Origin: Allopontixanthobacter sediminis
GTDB lineage: Bacteria; Pseudomonadota; Alphaproteobacteria; Sphingomonadales; Sphingomonadaceae
DNA length: 64,000 nucleotides
Direction of reading: 5' to 3'
Assembly: GCF_009828115.1 (NCBI RefSeq)
Contig: NZ_WTYL01000001.1
Coordinates: 1-64,000 of the forward strand
Part shown: positions 1 through 7,643 of the stretch, piece after piece
Layout of the letters: each line of letters opens with the position of its first letter
Position numbering within the stretch: position 1 is the first letter of the stretch
Notes under the pieces: model-generated
The model's input: only the letters and a program-made list of their open reading frames with translations
Database searches by the model: none
Told to the model about the DNA's origin: nothing
Position numbers and translations under genes: made by a program

Positions 1-321
<321 letters not shown>

Positions 322-664
322 TTCTACTCAATCCAATTATCATCAGAAGGTAATACCGCAGTGATCTCCGGCAGCGGCATCTCCACCTTAGCTCGAGCGA
401 CCTTTCGGCCTGCTGGGGCGTTTGGCTTAGAGCAAAGATCTTTCTTTAGTGCGCCTAATTGCGTCTCGAATGATCGGAAGCAGCCGGATTCTGGATCGAT
501 GAACGAATGGCAGCTTAGGCGGATTGGCGTTCGAAAGGAGACTTACCGGACTGCCCAACATTGCCGCCACTCCAACATTCGTGAACTGATGTCCGCCTAC
601 GGCCGGCGAAAGACGAACTCTGATGATCGAATTTAGCGGACCAAAAACCTGTTGGAAAAATCTC

Positions 665-684
665 GGGGTACAAAGTGGGGTACA
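665..684 (+). repeat. Direct repeat GGGGTACA-AAGT-GGGGTACA
   Basis: Two perfect 8-base copies of GGGGTACA are separated by AAGT, 59 bases before the tRNA-Ser 3'-end copy. Short GTAC-containing repeats near a tRNA-derived core are common in the arms of tyrosine-integrase attachment regions. That link is an inference, because no integrase gene remains in view. Confidence 0.5.
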
Positions 685-742
685 TTCTCTGATAAACGAG
701 ATTAGAACATAGATAAGTCAGTGCGTTAAGCCTTTGCATCGG

Positions 743-760
743 CTCCCACCGTCTCCGCCA
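743..760 (+). other. tRNA-Ser 3'-end copy, probable attachment-site (att) remnant
   Basis: The 18 bases CTCCCACCGTCTCCGCCA equal the end of a tRNA. CCCAC is the 3' strand of the T-arm, CGTCTCC the 3' acceptor strand, G the discriminator and CCA the tail. A G73 discriminator with a GGAGACG-type acceptor is typical of tRNA-Ser. The T-loop and everything 5' of it are missing, so this is not a tRNA gene. Integrative elements that use tRNA genes leave exactly such a 3'-end duplicate at their far boundary. The intact tRNA-Ser partner is not in this window. Confidence 0.6.
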
Positions 761-1148
761 GTACCTTTTGCGTCCTAAATAAATGTGCCAGGCATGTGGT
801 GCTGACATTTCAGTGCCGGTCACAGCGCACCCAGTTGGTTGGGTCGCCCTTTCTTCATTTTTCTCTGAATTCGGCAGTTCCCTGCATCCTGCATGCGTCG
901 CGAACGCTACGTCCGTGCTTCTCGGGCAATGGGCAAGGGCTCCCGCCGGGCAGATCAAGTCTCCAACGATGCAGGTTTTCTCAGCTTGCGCTGCCTCAAG
1001 GTCGAGCCTGAATTTCGCACCGTCGGTCGCAACACCCTACGTTAGTTTCCCGCAATGGATTAGCTATCATGGAGAAGCAAAATATTTCGGGTCCGCAGCT
1101 GTTTCAGAACGTGCCGGGAGCCGAACAATTCGTGTTATCCTGCCATCA

Positions 1149-2081
1149 ATGAAGGTCTTGCTCGCCGCGCCGAGAGGTTTTTGCGCTGGCGTAGTGCGCG
1201 CGCTCGAAACACTCGATACACTTCTCGCCCGGCAAAGCGCTCCGATCTTCGTCAATCATGAGATTGTGCACAACCCGCATCTCGTGGAGCAGTATCGCGA
1301 GCGTGGGGTCGTCTTTTCGGACGATCTGGACGCTATTCCCGAAGGCGGAACGCTGGTGGTATCTGCGCACGGCGCGGCGCCATCTCTTTTCATTGAAGCA
1401 CGTCGCCGAAATTTGCGCGTTGTTGACAGCACGTGCCCTCTGGTCACCAAAGTTCACAACGAGGTCAGGCATCATTCGGCCCGGCCTGGCCACCATGTCC
1501 TGCTGATCGGGCACGGCGATCATGTCGAAGTGGTCGGGAGCTTCGGGTACGCACAGGGAGCGTGCACGATCATCTCGGACATCGAGGCAGCGCGCTCGTT
1601 TCAACCGAAGGCGGGTGTTCGCTACGCCTGCGCGATGCAAACCACGCTTTCCGTGGCGGACATCGGCGACATTCTTTCTGCCCTACGCGGCAAGATTCCC
1701 GACCTTCTCGAACCCGCGAAATCGGACATCTGCTATGCGACCACGAACAGGCAGAACGCGGTTGCCAACATGGCCGGCCGATGTGACGCCGTCCTGATCA
1801 TCGGCGGTGCGAATTCGTCCAATTCGCGCCGACTCGTCGAGATGGCCGAGCGCGCAGGCTGCCCCCGCACGCATTTCGTGTCGCGCGGCGCGATGATCGA
1901 TCCGCGGGATTTTGCCGGTGTTTCCGTCCTCGGCATTTCAAGCGGGGCGTCAACGCCCGAACCTTTTATCGAAGAGGCGCTGGAGGTCTTGTCGGCGCAT
2001 TTTGAAATTTCGGTCGAGGAGCTTGGCGGGGAAATCGAGGACCAACATTACAAGGTCCCCCCGCTTGGCCGGGACAGCTAG
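1149..2081 (+). CDS. ispH: 4-hydroxy-3-methylbut-2-enyl diphosphate reductase (IspH)
   Basis: A 310-residue protein of normal IspH length. It catalyses the last step of the MEP pathway, reducing HMBPP to IPP and DMAPP with a [4Fe-4S] cluster in the cytosol. The three cluster cysteines are present at 12 (RGFCAGV), 96 (DSTCPLV) and 195 (CYATTNRQ). Substrate-binding His41 (VNHEIVH), His74 (SAHG) and His125 with Glu127 (GHGDHVEV) are also there, plus QTTLS near 164 and SSGASTP near 264. The start ATG is chosen because the conserved domain begins at once; no strong ribosome site is visible. An acyltransferase and a polyprenyl synthase follow 9 bases later and then overlapping. Its placement in a lipid-like locus suggests a dedicated, possibly second, copy boosting isoprenoid precursors. 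Confidence 0.93.
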   Translation: MKVLLAAPRGFCAGVVRALETLDTLLARQSAPIFVNHEIVHNPHLVEQYRERGVVFSDDLDAIPEGGTLVVSAHGAAPSLFIEARRRNLRVVDSTCPLVTKVHNEVRHHSARPGHHVLLIGHGDHVEVVGSFGYAQGACTIISDIEAARSFQPKAGVRYACAMQTTLSVADIGDILSALRGKIPDLLEPAKSDICYATTNRQNAVANMAGRCDAVLIIGGANSSNSRRLVEMAERAGCPRTHFVSRGAMIDPRDFAGVSVLGISSGASTPEPFIEEALEVLSAHFEISVEELGGEIEDQHYKVPPLGRDS

Positions 2082-2090
2082 GAAGTTACC

Positions 2091-2921
2091 ATGCCTTCGG
2101 AGGAGTCACTTTACGACGGAACGCATCTTGAAGCGCGCGAGCCTGCCTACATCGAGAGCTGGCTTCCCGCGGCACAACTCGTCTCCCGGCTGTATTTCCG
2201 CGTCCATGCAAAAGGCGTCGAGGGCGTTCCGTCAAAAAACCCGGTGATTTTCGTTGGCAATCACAGCGGAGGGCTGTCCACTCCCGATACTGCAATGGTC
2301 GTCAACGCTTTCTGGAATTACTGGGGAACGCAGCGGCGCGTATATGCACTGGTCGATCCCAATATTTTTACGATGGCCAGAATGGGTAAGCATATCGCCC
2401 GTCTTGGAGGCTTGGCCGCGACGCCGCAGATGGCGCACAGGATATTGGGCGCTGGCGCAGCAATGCTGATCTATCCCGGTGCTGGTGACGAGGCCTATCG
2501 CCCCCATGCCGAACGCAATCTGGTGAAGCTTGGCAACCGTTCCGCCTACGTCCGGCTGGCGATGCGTTATCGTGCGCCCGTCGTGCCGGTCGTCTGCCAC
2601 GGCGGCCACGATACGCTTGTGGTGCTGGACGACGGTAAGGCGAGGGCAGAGGCGCTTGGCCTCGATCGCATTGGTCTCGAGCGTTTTCCGCTAACGTATT
2701 CATGGCCCTGGGGTTTGGCACTGGGCTCGCTTTACGCGCTGCCTTTTCCCAAGCGGATCGACATTTCATTTGGAAAGAGTATCAGATTCGATGGCTTTGG
2801 GGCGCATGAATGGCGCGATCCCACTGTCCTGAAAGCTTGTCACATCCATGTCCAAGGCGTGATGCAGGGCATGCTCGACGAACTTGTAGTTTCTCGCAGA
2901 GAGGCGCTGGCGCCTGCATGA
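2091..2921 (+). CDS. Lysophospholipid/glycerolipid acyltransferase family protein (PlsC-like)
   Basis: A 276-residue PlsC-type acyltransferase. The block VIFVGNHSGGLSTPDT (residues 52-67) supplies the catalytic His58 of the NHx(n)D motif. The spacing to Asp66 is longer than the classic H-x4-D, as in the diacylglycerol-acyltransferase-like branch of the family. IYPGAGDEAYRP (about 127-138) takes the place of the substrate-binding EGTR block, and PVVPVVCHGG follows. There is no signal peptide or clear membrane span, so it is probably a peripheral membrane protein. It sits 9 bases after ispH and overlaps the polyprenyl synthase by four bases (ATGA), so the three are surely co-transcribed. The acyl acceptor is unknown; esterification of a glycerol or isoprenoid alcohol is a guess from context. 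Confidence 0.8.
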   Translation: MPSEESLYDGTHLEAREPAYIESWLPAAQLVSRLYFRVHAKGVEGVPSKNPVIFVGNHSGGLSTPDTAMVVNAFWNYWGTQRRVYALVDPNIFTMARMGKHIARLGGLAATPQMAHRILGAGAAMLIYPGAGDEAYRPHAERNLVKLGNRSAYVRLAMRYRAPVVPVVCHGGHDTLVVLDDGKARAEALGLDRIGLERFPLTYSWPWGLALGSLYALPFPKRIDISFGKSIRFDGFGAHEWRDPTVLKACHIHVQGVMQGMLDELVVSRREALAPA

Positions 2922-4009
2922 GCGGCACGGGGCCAGTCCGGGTCAGCAGCAAGGAAAGGGCCGCACGCGTAAGCGACGAGACTCATTTCTTCTTCGACAC
3001 TCTGGACGCCTATCGCTCAATCGTGCTCAAGCGCATGCAGGAAATTGTCCCGATGCGCGGCCGCTATGTGCGGACCCTTTACGGCCCGATGATCAATTAC
3101 CCGCTTCGAGAAGGCAAAGGTTTTCGCCCTGCCTTATGCCTGAGCCTGTGTCAGGCATGCGGCGGCTCCCTATCCCACGCGCTGGATACCGCTGCGGCCC
3201 TGGAAATGTTTCACAATGCATTTCTGATCCATGACGATATCGAAGATGCGTCCGAAGCAAGGCGCGGCATTCCGACACTGCACATCCAGCATGGCATCGC
3301 TAACGCGACCAATGTCGGCGACGCGCTCAACATGCTCGCGCTTAACACCTTGCTCAACAACACGTCGCTGATCGGGCTCGAACGTTCGCTGGTCGTGATC
3401 GAGGATATCAGCCGCATGGCGCGGGAATCCACTGAAGGGCAATCAATCGAACTGAACTGGGTCTTCAATGGCGAGGAGTCGCGGCTTGGCCTGCGCGACT
3501 ATCTGCTGATGACCTACAAGAAGACCACTTGGTACACCTGCATCGCCCCCATGCGGCTCGGGGCAATGATCGCGGGCGTCGATCAGCGACGGTTAGGCGC
3601 GTTCATACCTTTCGGATTTCGAACGGGCGCAGCCTTTCAGATCCAGGACGATTTGCTCAATCTCATCGGAGAGGAAAAACTGTATGGCAAGGAACTCAAC
3701 GGCGACATTGCCGAAGGCAAACGGACGCTGATGATTATCCATGCGATGGCTCACTCCAGTCCGGCCGTGAGCAGAAGGCTTGCCCAGGTCTACTCCAAGC
3801 CGCGCGAGCAGAAGCAGGCGGGGGATATTGCAGTTGTACTCGATGCGATGCACGCCGCAGGTTCCATCCACTACGCACGCGGCATAGCGCGTCGCCTTAC
3901 GCGGAGCGCGGCGGATTTCTTCAATCGAAAGTTCAAATGGATCCCGCCGGGCCCGCACCGCCGATTTGTCGAAGGCATGATCGATTACATGGTCTCACGA
4001 AGCTTCTGA
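2918..4009 (+). CDS. Polyprenyl (geranylgeranyl-type) diphosphate synthase
   Basis: A 363-residue trans-isoprenyl diphosphate synthase. The first aspartate motif is DDIED at 106-110, followed by RRG at 115-117. The second region is QDDLLN (243-248) with GKE and EGKRTL after it. The second motif ends in Asn instead of Asp, and the DDIED...RRGxP...H pattern recalls eukaryotic-type geranylgeranyl diphosphate synthases; product length cannot be read safely. It condenses IPP with allylic diphosphates in the cytosol. The ATG overlaps the acyltransferase stop (ATGA), which is why this start is preferred over upstream in-frame codons. Its 3' end overlaps the convergent SCP2-like gene by 15 bases. With ispH it forms a precursor-to-prenyl-diphosphate module. 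Confidence 0.88.
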   Translation: MSGTGPVRVSSKERAARVSDETHFFFDTLDAYRSIVLKRMQEIVPMRGRYVRTLYGPMINYPLREGKGFRPALCLSLCQACGGSLSHALDTAAALEMFHNAFLIHDDIEDASEARRGIPTLHIQHGIANATNVGDALNMLALNTLLNNTSLIGLERSLVVIEDISRMARESTEGQSIELNWVFNGEESRLGLRDYLLMTYKKTTWYTCIAPMRLGAMIAGVDQRRLGAFIPFGFRTGAAFQIQDDLLNLIGEEKLYGKELNGDIAEGKRTLMIIHAMAHSSPAVSRRLAQVYSKPREQKQAGDIAVVLDAMHAAGSIHYARGIARRLTRSAADFFNRKFKWIPPGPHRRFVEGMIDYMVSRSF

Positions 4010-4402
4010 TGCGCCAATGCGGTATTGGGCCAGGATATCTTCCACCTGGCGCACGCGGGCGGCGCCCTCGGCGAAGGCTCGTTGGGCACGCGCGAGACTC
4101 AGCAGTTCTTTCGTATCGCCGCAAATGTCCAGTTTCCCCCGCTTGACCGCATCAAGCAGGCTCATGTCACCATCCACCAAGGCCAGGATTGCCGTACGTG
4201 TGCACAGAACGTGCGCGGATGGCGAGATTACGCCGATCTCGCCGATGACAAGCTCGCCGCTGCCGGAGACACGGAAGCGTTCGTCCCCCACCACACACTC
4301 TACTGACAGTCCCTCGATGGCGTCCAGCAACCGGATGTAGGCCGGCAAGAACTCGGTGCGGATCGCCTCGCAAGCGCTCGTCAGGGCCTCACGTGATGTC
4401 AT
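3995..4402 (-). CDS. SCP2-like (sterol-carrier-type) small protein
   Basis: A 135-residue protein and the last gene of the minus-strand operon. A helical N-terminus is followed by an alternating beta-rich part (ECVVGDERFRVSGSGELVI) and a segment of the type LVDGDMSLLDAVKRGKLDICGD. The last segment resembles the C-terminal half of SCP2 domains, where a bound lipid lies under a 'G.L.A.....G.l.v.Gd' strand. SCP2 domains carry hydrophobic ligands; here a role in carrying a prenyl or acyl lipid is inferred. The start overlaps the stop of the lipocalin-like gene (ATGA). A more distant relation, such as a UbiJ-like protein, is possible; the family call is moderate. Confidence 0.5.
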   Translation of the reverse strand: MTSREALTSACEAIRTEFLPAYIRLLDAIEGLSVECVVGDERFRVSGSGELVIGEIGVISPSAHVLCTRTAILALVDGDMSLLDAVKRGKLDICGDTKELLSLARAQRAFAEGAARVRQVEDILAQYRIGASEAS

Positions 4403-5439
4403 CCGACAAATTCGAAGCAGGATCGCCTGGTCGCGGCGAATTGCAATCCCGCGACCGAACCGGACAGGGTGAGCCAGCCCAGCGTCTCGTTTAGCTGCAC
4501 CAAGCCGAAGCCGACCTCGCGAGGGATCGCTATCTGAATGGCCGCGTCGGGTATGTAGCAGGCATCGACCCAATCGTCGCCATCGCGGGCTTCGATATCG
4601 ATCCGCCCGGGGACCGTGGCAACGCTTGCTGGATCGATGAGTCCGGCAACGCCCGGGATGCGACGAATGTGCTGGCGATATAAGCCCTTGCGCTGCATCC
4701 GTATCTGCTGACGCGGAAAGAATTTGAGCAAGCTCTCGCCGTGCCAGAGCGCGAGGCTGTGTTCCATGATGCGGTGACCGGCACGGTCTACCGTGCGGTC
4801 ATAGACGAGGCTCATCGGCGCACCTTCGACCTCTGCCGCTGCCGAGCAGAAGCCCCAGTCCCAGCCGAAATTATCTCCCCATAGCCATCGCCCCCAATTG
4901 TGGTCATGATAAGCACGTGCCCCGGCTATGCGGTATTGGCGGTCGGCGACGCGGATTGTTCCATCGGCTTCGAGATACGGCGTAATGAGCCAATTGATGT
5001 GGCCGCTGCCGATCGGCGTGTTCTTCCACACCACCATGGGCTCGGTTCGCGGCACGAGTTCGACGTCGACCGAGATGCCGTCTGGCCGTTCGCTTTCGGC
5101 CTTGAGGACGTAACGGTCGCGGTGGAAACGCAGTTTGACCATATCTAGCTGGATATCGAAAGTCGCGGTCTCCACGCGGGCAGTGAGACCATCGTGGCGC
5201 CGGACACCTCCGGTCCAGCCATGCGCAGGTTCATGGGCGAGCACGATCAGGTTCGCTTCCCCCACGGCTGGCCGGGTAATGTCGCCCGACAGGCTGAGGT
5301 TGACGATCAGGTCTAGGCCGTATGCGTCATCAAGCAGATTGAAATGCCACCATTCCTTGAAATTGGCGGGATCGAGTTCACCGTCTTGCGGCAGGTGAGG
5401 CCGATCGAGCAGGCTAAGTGCGACCGGTTCCAACGCCAT
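4399..5439 (-). CDS. CrtC/AttH-like lipocalin-fold protein (carotenoid 1,2-hydratase family)
   Basis: A 346-residue protein of the CrtC/AttH superfamily. KEWWHFNLLDD (28-38) and AYHDHNWGRW (176-185) are the family's hallmark blocks, the second carrying the conserved HDHNWG. Known members add water to the psi-end of acyclic carotenoids (CrtC) or act on other hydrophobic substrates inside a double-lipocalin barrel. No desaturase, phytoene synthase or cyclase lies nearby, so a carotenoid product should not be assumed. There is no signal peptide. The start follows the small upstream gene by one base and the stop overlaps the SCP2-like gene by four. The opposing plus-strand operon makes prenyl diphosphates, which fits a shared isoprenoid substrate. 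Confidence 0.72.
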   Translation of the reverse strand: MALEPVALSLLDRPHLPQDGELDPANFKEWWHFNLLDDAYGLDLIVNLSLSGDITRPAVGEANLIVLAHEPAHGWTGGVRRHDGLTARVETATFDIQLDMVKLRFHRDRYVLKAESERPDGISVDVELVPRTEPMVVWKNTPIGSGHINWLITPYLEADGTIRVADRQYRIAGARAYHDHNWGRWLWGDNFGWDWGFCSAAAEVEGAPMSLVYDRTVDRAGHRIMEHSLALWHGESLLKFFPRQQIRMQRKGLYRQHIRRIPGVAGLIDPASVATVPGRIDIEARDGDDWVDACYIPDAAIQIAIPREVGFGLVQLNETLGWLTLSGSVAGLQFAATRRSCFEFVG

Positions 5440-5440
5440 T

Positions 5441-5638
5441 TCAGCGCAAGATCGGGCCGACAGGCGGATCGCTACGTGCAGGGTCTCTTGGCGGCGGCGG
5501 CAAGGGCTCGGCCAGTTGGGCCACGGTGGATACGGTGCGTTCGGACAGGCTGATCAGGCCGAGAACCAGGTCGAGAAACGCATTTCGACGATCATACAGC
5601 ATATCCTCGGGCAGCGGGGCTTGTTGATGGTCAGGCAT
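5441..5638 (-). CDS. Small hypothetical protein
   Basis: A 65-residue protein with an acidic N-terminus, one hydrophobic helix (NAFLDLVLGLISLSERTVSTVA) and a proline-rich tail (PLPPPPRDP). The ATG overlaps the upstream gene's stop in the form ATGCCTGA, and the stop lies one base before the lipocalin-like gene, so coupled translation is likely. I do not recognise a family. A partner or adaptor for the neighbouring unknown proteins is the most that can be suggested. Confidence 0.55.
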   Translation of the reverse strand: MPDHQQAPLPEDMLYDRRNAFLDLVLGLISLSERTVSTVAQLAEPLPPPPRDPARSDPPVGPILR

Positions 5639-6059
5639 TGCCTGCCTCCGTCCGCCAGAACTGGTTGAACAGTTCGATCAACTCCTCGATCTTGGCGCCC
5701 TGCAATTGCCGCAGCACCTCCTCCATCAGCTGCGCCGGCGTATCGCCTCCCGACTCAAGGTCTCGGCCGGTAAGAAAGCGGTCCATATCGAGCAGGTTCC
5801 ACAGCATCCAGCCGTTCGCGGCCAACTGCGAATCTTCCAGCATCGCGTTCCAGTGCCGTCCGCTGGGAGTTTGGCGAAAGCGGCGTCCTTCAGCGACCAA
5901 CGCGGCAACCGTGCTGCCGAACGAATTGCCCAAGCCGCCTTTGGCTCGCCCGATCCACAGGACAAGGTTCGGCAAAAGTTTGTCATCGGCTTCGAAGGGA
6001 AATGCGGGCGGGGGATCCGGCCTGATCTCGATGGCGGGGAGTGGCGCAGGCATGGTCAT
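5631..6059 (-). CDS. Hypothetical protein, 142 residues
   Basis: The family is not recognised. A proline-rich N-terminus (PAPLPAIEIRPDPPPAF) leads into a mostly helical body with several Trp (LVLWIGRAKGGLGNSFG; NGWMLWNLLDMDRFL), ending in a probable amphipathic helix (EELIELFNQFW). There is no signal peptide and no classical membrane span, so it is probably cytosolic or peripherally attached. The chosen ATG overlaps the upstream stop (ATGA), so the longer in-frame extension is rejected. Its stop overlaps the next small gene by eight bases. Its place in an unbroken overlapping operon supports it as real. Confidence 0.6.
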   Translation of the reverse strand: MTMPAPLPAIEIRPDPPPAFPFEADDKLLPNLVLWIGRAKGGLGNSFGSTVAALVAEGRRFRQTPSGRHWNAMLEDSQLAANGWMLWNLLDMDRFLTGRDLESGGDTPAQLMEEVLRQLQGAKIEELIELFNQFWRTEAGNA

Positions 6060-6913
6060 GACTTGCGCTTGGTGTCGCTTGATCCGGTCTCTGATGCCGT
6101 TCTCGCCGCCTTCTTTGGCGCTCTGGCAATTGCGGTTTTGCGGGATGCTTGTTGGGAAATGGCTGCTGGCTTGCGCTTGGCGGGCGCGCACTTGTCTGTC
6201 GGGGCCGGAGCGGTCGCTGGCGCTGTCATTGCGTCGGCTTTGTCCCGACGAAGAGCGTCTTGTGATCCGGGCGCCTCAGGCTCGGCCGCAGCACCTTCCA
6301 CCTGGAGCCGCATGACGATCGACATCGCATCGAAGCCGTCGGCGGACAGCGTGGCAAGATAGAGCTTCCCGGCGACGAAATCCGGCGTGACCGGGAGAAT
6401 TACCTCGAAAACCTCTTCCGATCCCGGCGCGATCTCTGCACCCGGCGGATTGAAACCCATGCTGCTCGCGATCAGCTGGCTGCCATCTTCTCTCACAAAA
6501 GGCGACGCGCGACATTTTACGGTGATTGGGTCGGGCCGGTTATTCGATATCTTGAACGGCGCCCGCACAGTTGCCCCAACCGGTGCGGTCATGGCCAAAG
6601 TGAGGCCGTTCACTGCATGATCGGCGGTGCTTTCAGCAGATTTTGCGAGCGTATCGAGCAAACGTTGGTGGAAATTCAGGCTCAGATCGACCAGTGTTCC
6701 GTAGTATTCGAGGTGTTCCTTGATGATCTGGCGCAGTTCGTCACCTTCGCCGCTGAGATTCTTGCGGCGGTTTTGGGCCAGGCGCTTGGACAGCTCGGCA
6801 TGGGCCTGCACTGTCTTGAGATCAGAGTTGATCTTGCGCGTCACGACGCTCTTGAGCATCGCTCGCAATTCGGAGTCCGACAGCACAGTGCCAAGCTGGT
6901 TCAGCGATAGCAC
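6056..6913 (-). CDS. Helical plus beta-sandwich protein with basic Ala/Lys-rich tail
   Basis: A 285-residue protein of unknown family with three visible parts. Residues 1 to about 100 are helical and charged (LSDSELRAMLKSVVTRKI; AELSKRLAQNRRKNL). About 105-205 look like an Ig-like beta-sandwich (VGATVRAPFKISNNRPDPI; GAEIAPGSEEVFEVILPV). The last 60 residues are Pro/Ala then Lys/Arg-rich (KPAAISQQASRKTAIARAPK). Such basic tails occur in histone H1-like proteins and in PhaF-type phasins; that is only a comparison. GTG at 6913 is chosen because it lies 8 bases after the upstream stop with GGAAGG before it. There is no secretion signal. Confidence 0.6.
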   Translation of the reverse strand: MLSLNQLGTVLSDSELRAMLKSVVTRKINSDLKTVQAHAELSKRLAQNRRKNLSGEGDELRQIIKEHLEYYGTLVDLSLNFHQRLLDTLAKSAESTADHAVNGLTLAMTAPVGATVRAPFKISNNRPDPITVKCRASPFVREDGSQLIASSMGFNPPGAEIAPGSEEVFEVILPVTPDFVAGKLYLATLSADGFDAMSIVMRLQVEGAAAEPEAPGSQDALRRDKADAMTAPATAPAPTDKCAPAKRKPAAISQQASRKTAIARAPKKAARTASETGSSDTKRKS

Positions 6914-6921
6914 GGTTGCAC

Positions 6922-7623
6922 TTACCCTTCCGGCCGGGGCTTTGGCTCCGGCTGCGCGGGTGGATCGCAATAATAGTGATGATACCACCGCAGGGGCCGC
7001 GACTTGGACTCGCAGCAGCAGTGCAGGTCTATGGTGGGCACACGTTCGACTACATGCTGGATCCGCATGCAGACACCCAGATACATTGTTTCGCACTCTT
7101 TGGCGCGGATCCTGATTTGACCACAATAGTCGACACCTGTGCGGAATTCGCGCCCCTCAACCGCGACTTGCATGACCGTCGCAGCGCCGCTTTCCAGCGA
7201 TGCCGTTTTGGCAGACAGGGTAAGAGTTCCTCCACCCTTGCCATCTTCCGCATGAAGCTCACCGCCGTCGAAGGCAAAATCGCGCGCTTTGCCCGTGGTA
7301 TTACGGAATCGGACCGAGAAATTCAGGTCGTCTGCCCGCTCTGCCACGCGCCGCACTTCGCCCAGGTCCGGTGAAGGGCACTCGCAGGCAGGCAGGGAAC
7401 AGGTCCGCGCGTTCGCCAGAGACGGTAGGGGCAGTCCGCGCAATCCTACAGAATCAAGCAATTCCCTCATGCTCGGAGCGGCGGCCGGTGTCATGTTTCG
7501 GCCGATCTCGGTGACGGAATCGGCGATAACGCGCGCCTGCCGCGTCACGGCCTCTATATTCGCCGAAAGATTGGCAAGGGTAGCTCGGTTGCTACTGAAA
7601 GCCGAAAAGCTGGTATTTGCCAT
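6922..7623 (-). CDS. Cysteine-rich beta-sandwich-like protein
   Basis: A 233-residue protein of unknown family. The N-terminal 70 residues are helical (NLSANIEAVTRQARVIADSV). A CSLPACECPSPD segment follows, then an Ig-like beta region (LNFSVRFRNTTGKARDF; ATVMQVAVEGREFRTG). The C-terminus is unusual, with a CCC triplet (LHCCCES), an aromatic/His run (WYHHYYC) and a proline-rich end (PPAQPEPKPRPEG). Eleven or so cysteines in a protein without signal peptide suggest metal binding or disulfide-linked assembly; neither can be decided here. The start has GGAGACGG upstream, 20 bases after the previous stop. Confidence 0.6.
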   Translation of the reverse strand: MANTSFSAFSSNRATLANLSANIEAVTRQARVIADSVTEIGRNMTPAAAPSMRELLDSVGLRGLPLPSLANARTCSLPACECPSPDLGEVRRVAERADDLNFSVRFRNTTGKARDFAFDGGELHAEDGKGGGTLTLSAKTASLESGAATVMQVAVEGREFRTGVDYCGQIRIRAKECETMYLGVCMRIQHVVERVPTIDLHCCCESKSRPLRWYHHYYCDPPAQPEPKPRPEG

Positions 7624-7643
7624 TTCCGTCTCCGTTGAATGCT

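Larger units (their letters stand above)
322..1148. other. Gene-free stretch containing an integration-site remnant
   Basis: These 827 bases hold no reading frame that resembles a known protein; the few open frames are short, of unlikely composition and overlap one another on opposite strands. The visible structure is a direct repeat of GGGGTACA (665-684) and an 18-base tRNA-Ser-like 3' end (743-760). The rest, up to the ispH start, contains nothing I can name. The ispH frame is open upstream to 783, but those residues do not look like IspH and are treated as non-coding. Confidence 0.6.

Noticed and set aside
361-958. Open frames of 91 codons (plus) and 147 codons (minus) left of ispH
   Set aside because: They overlap each other and the tRNA-derived remnant, have improbable composition, lack ribosome sites and resemble no family.
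783-1148. N-terminal extension of IspH by 122 residues
   Set aside because: IspH proteins begin directly at the RGFCAGV region; the extension has no similarity and crosses the probable promoter.
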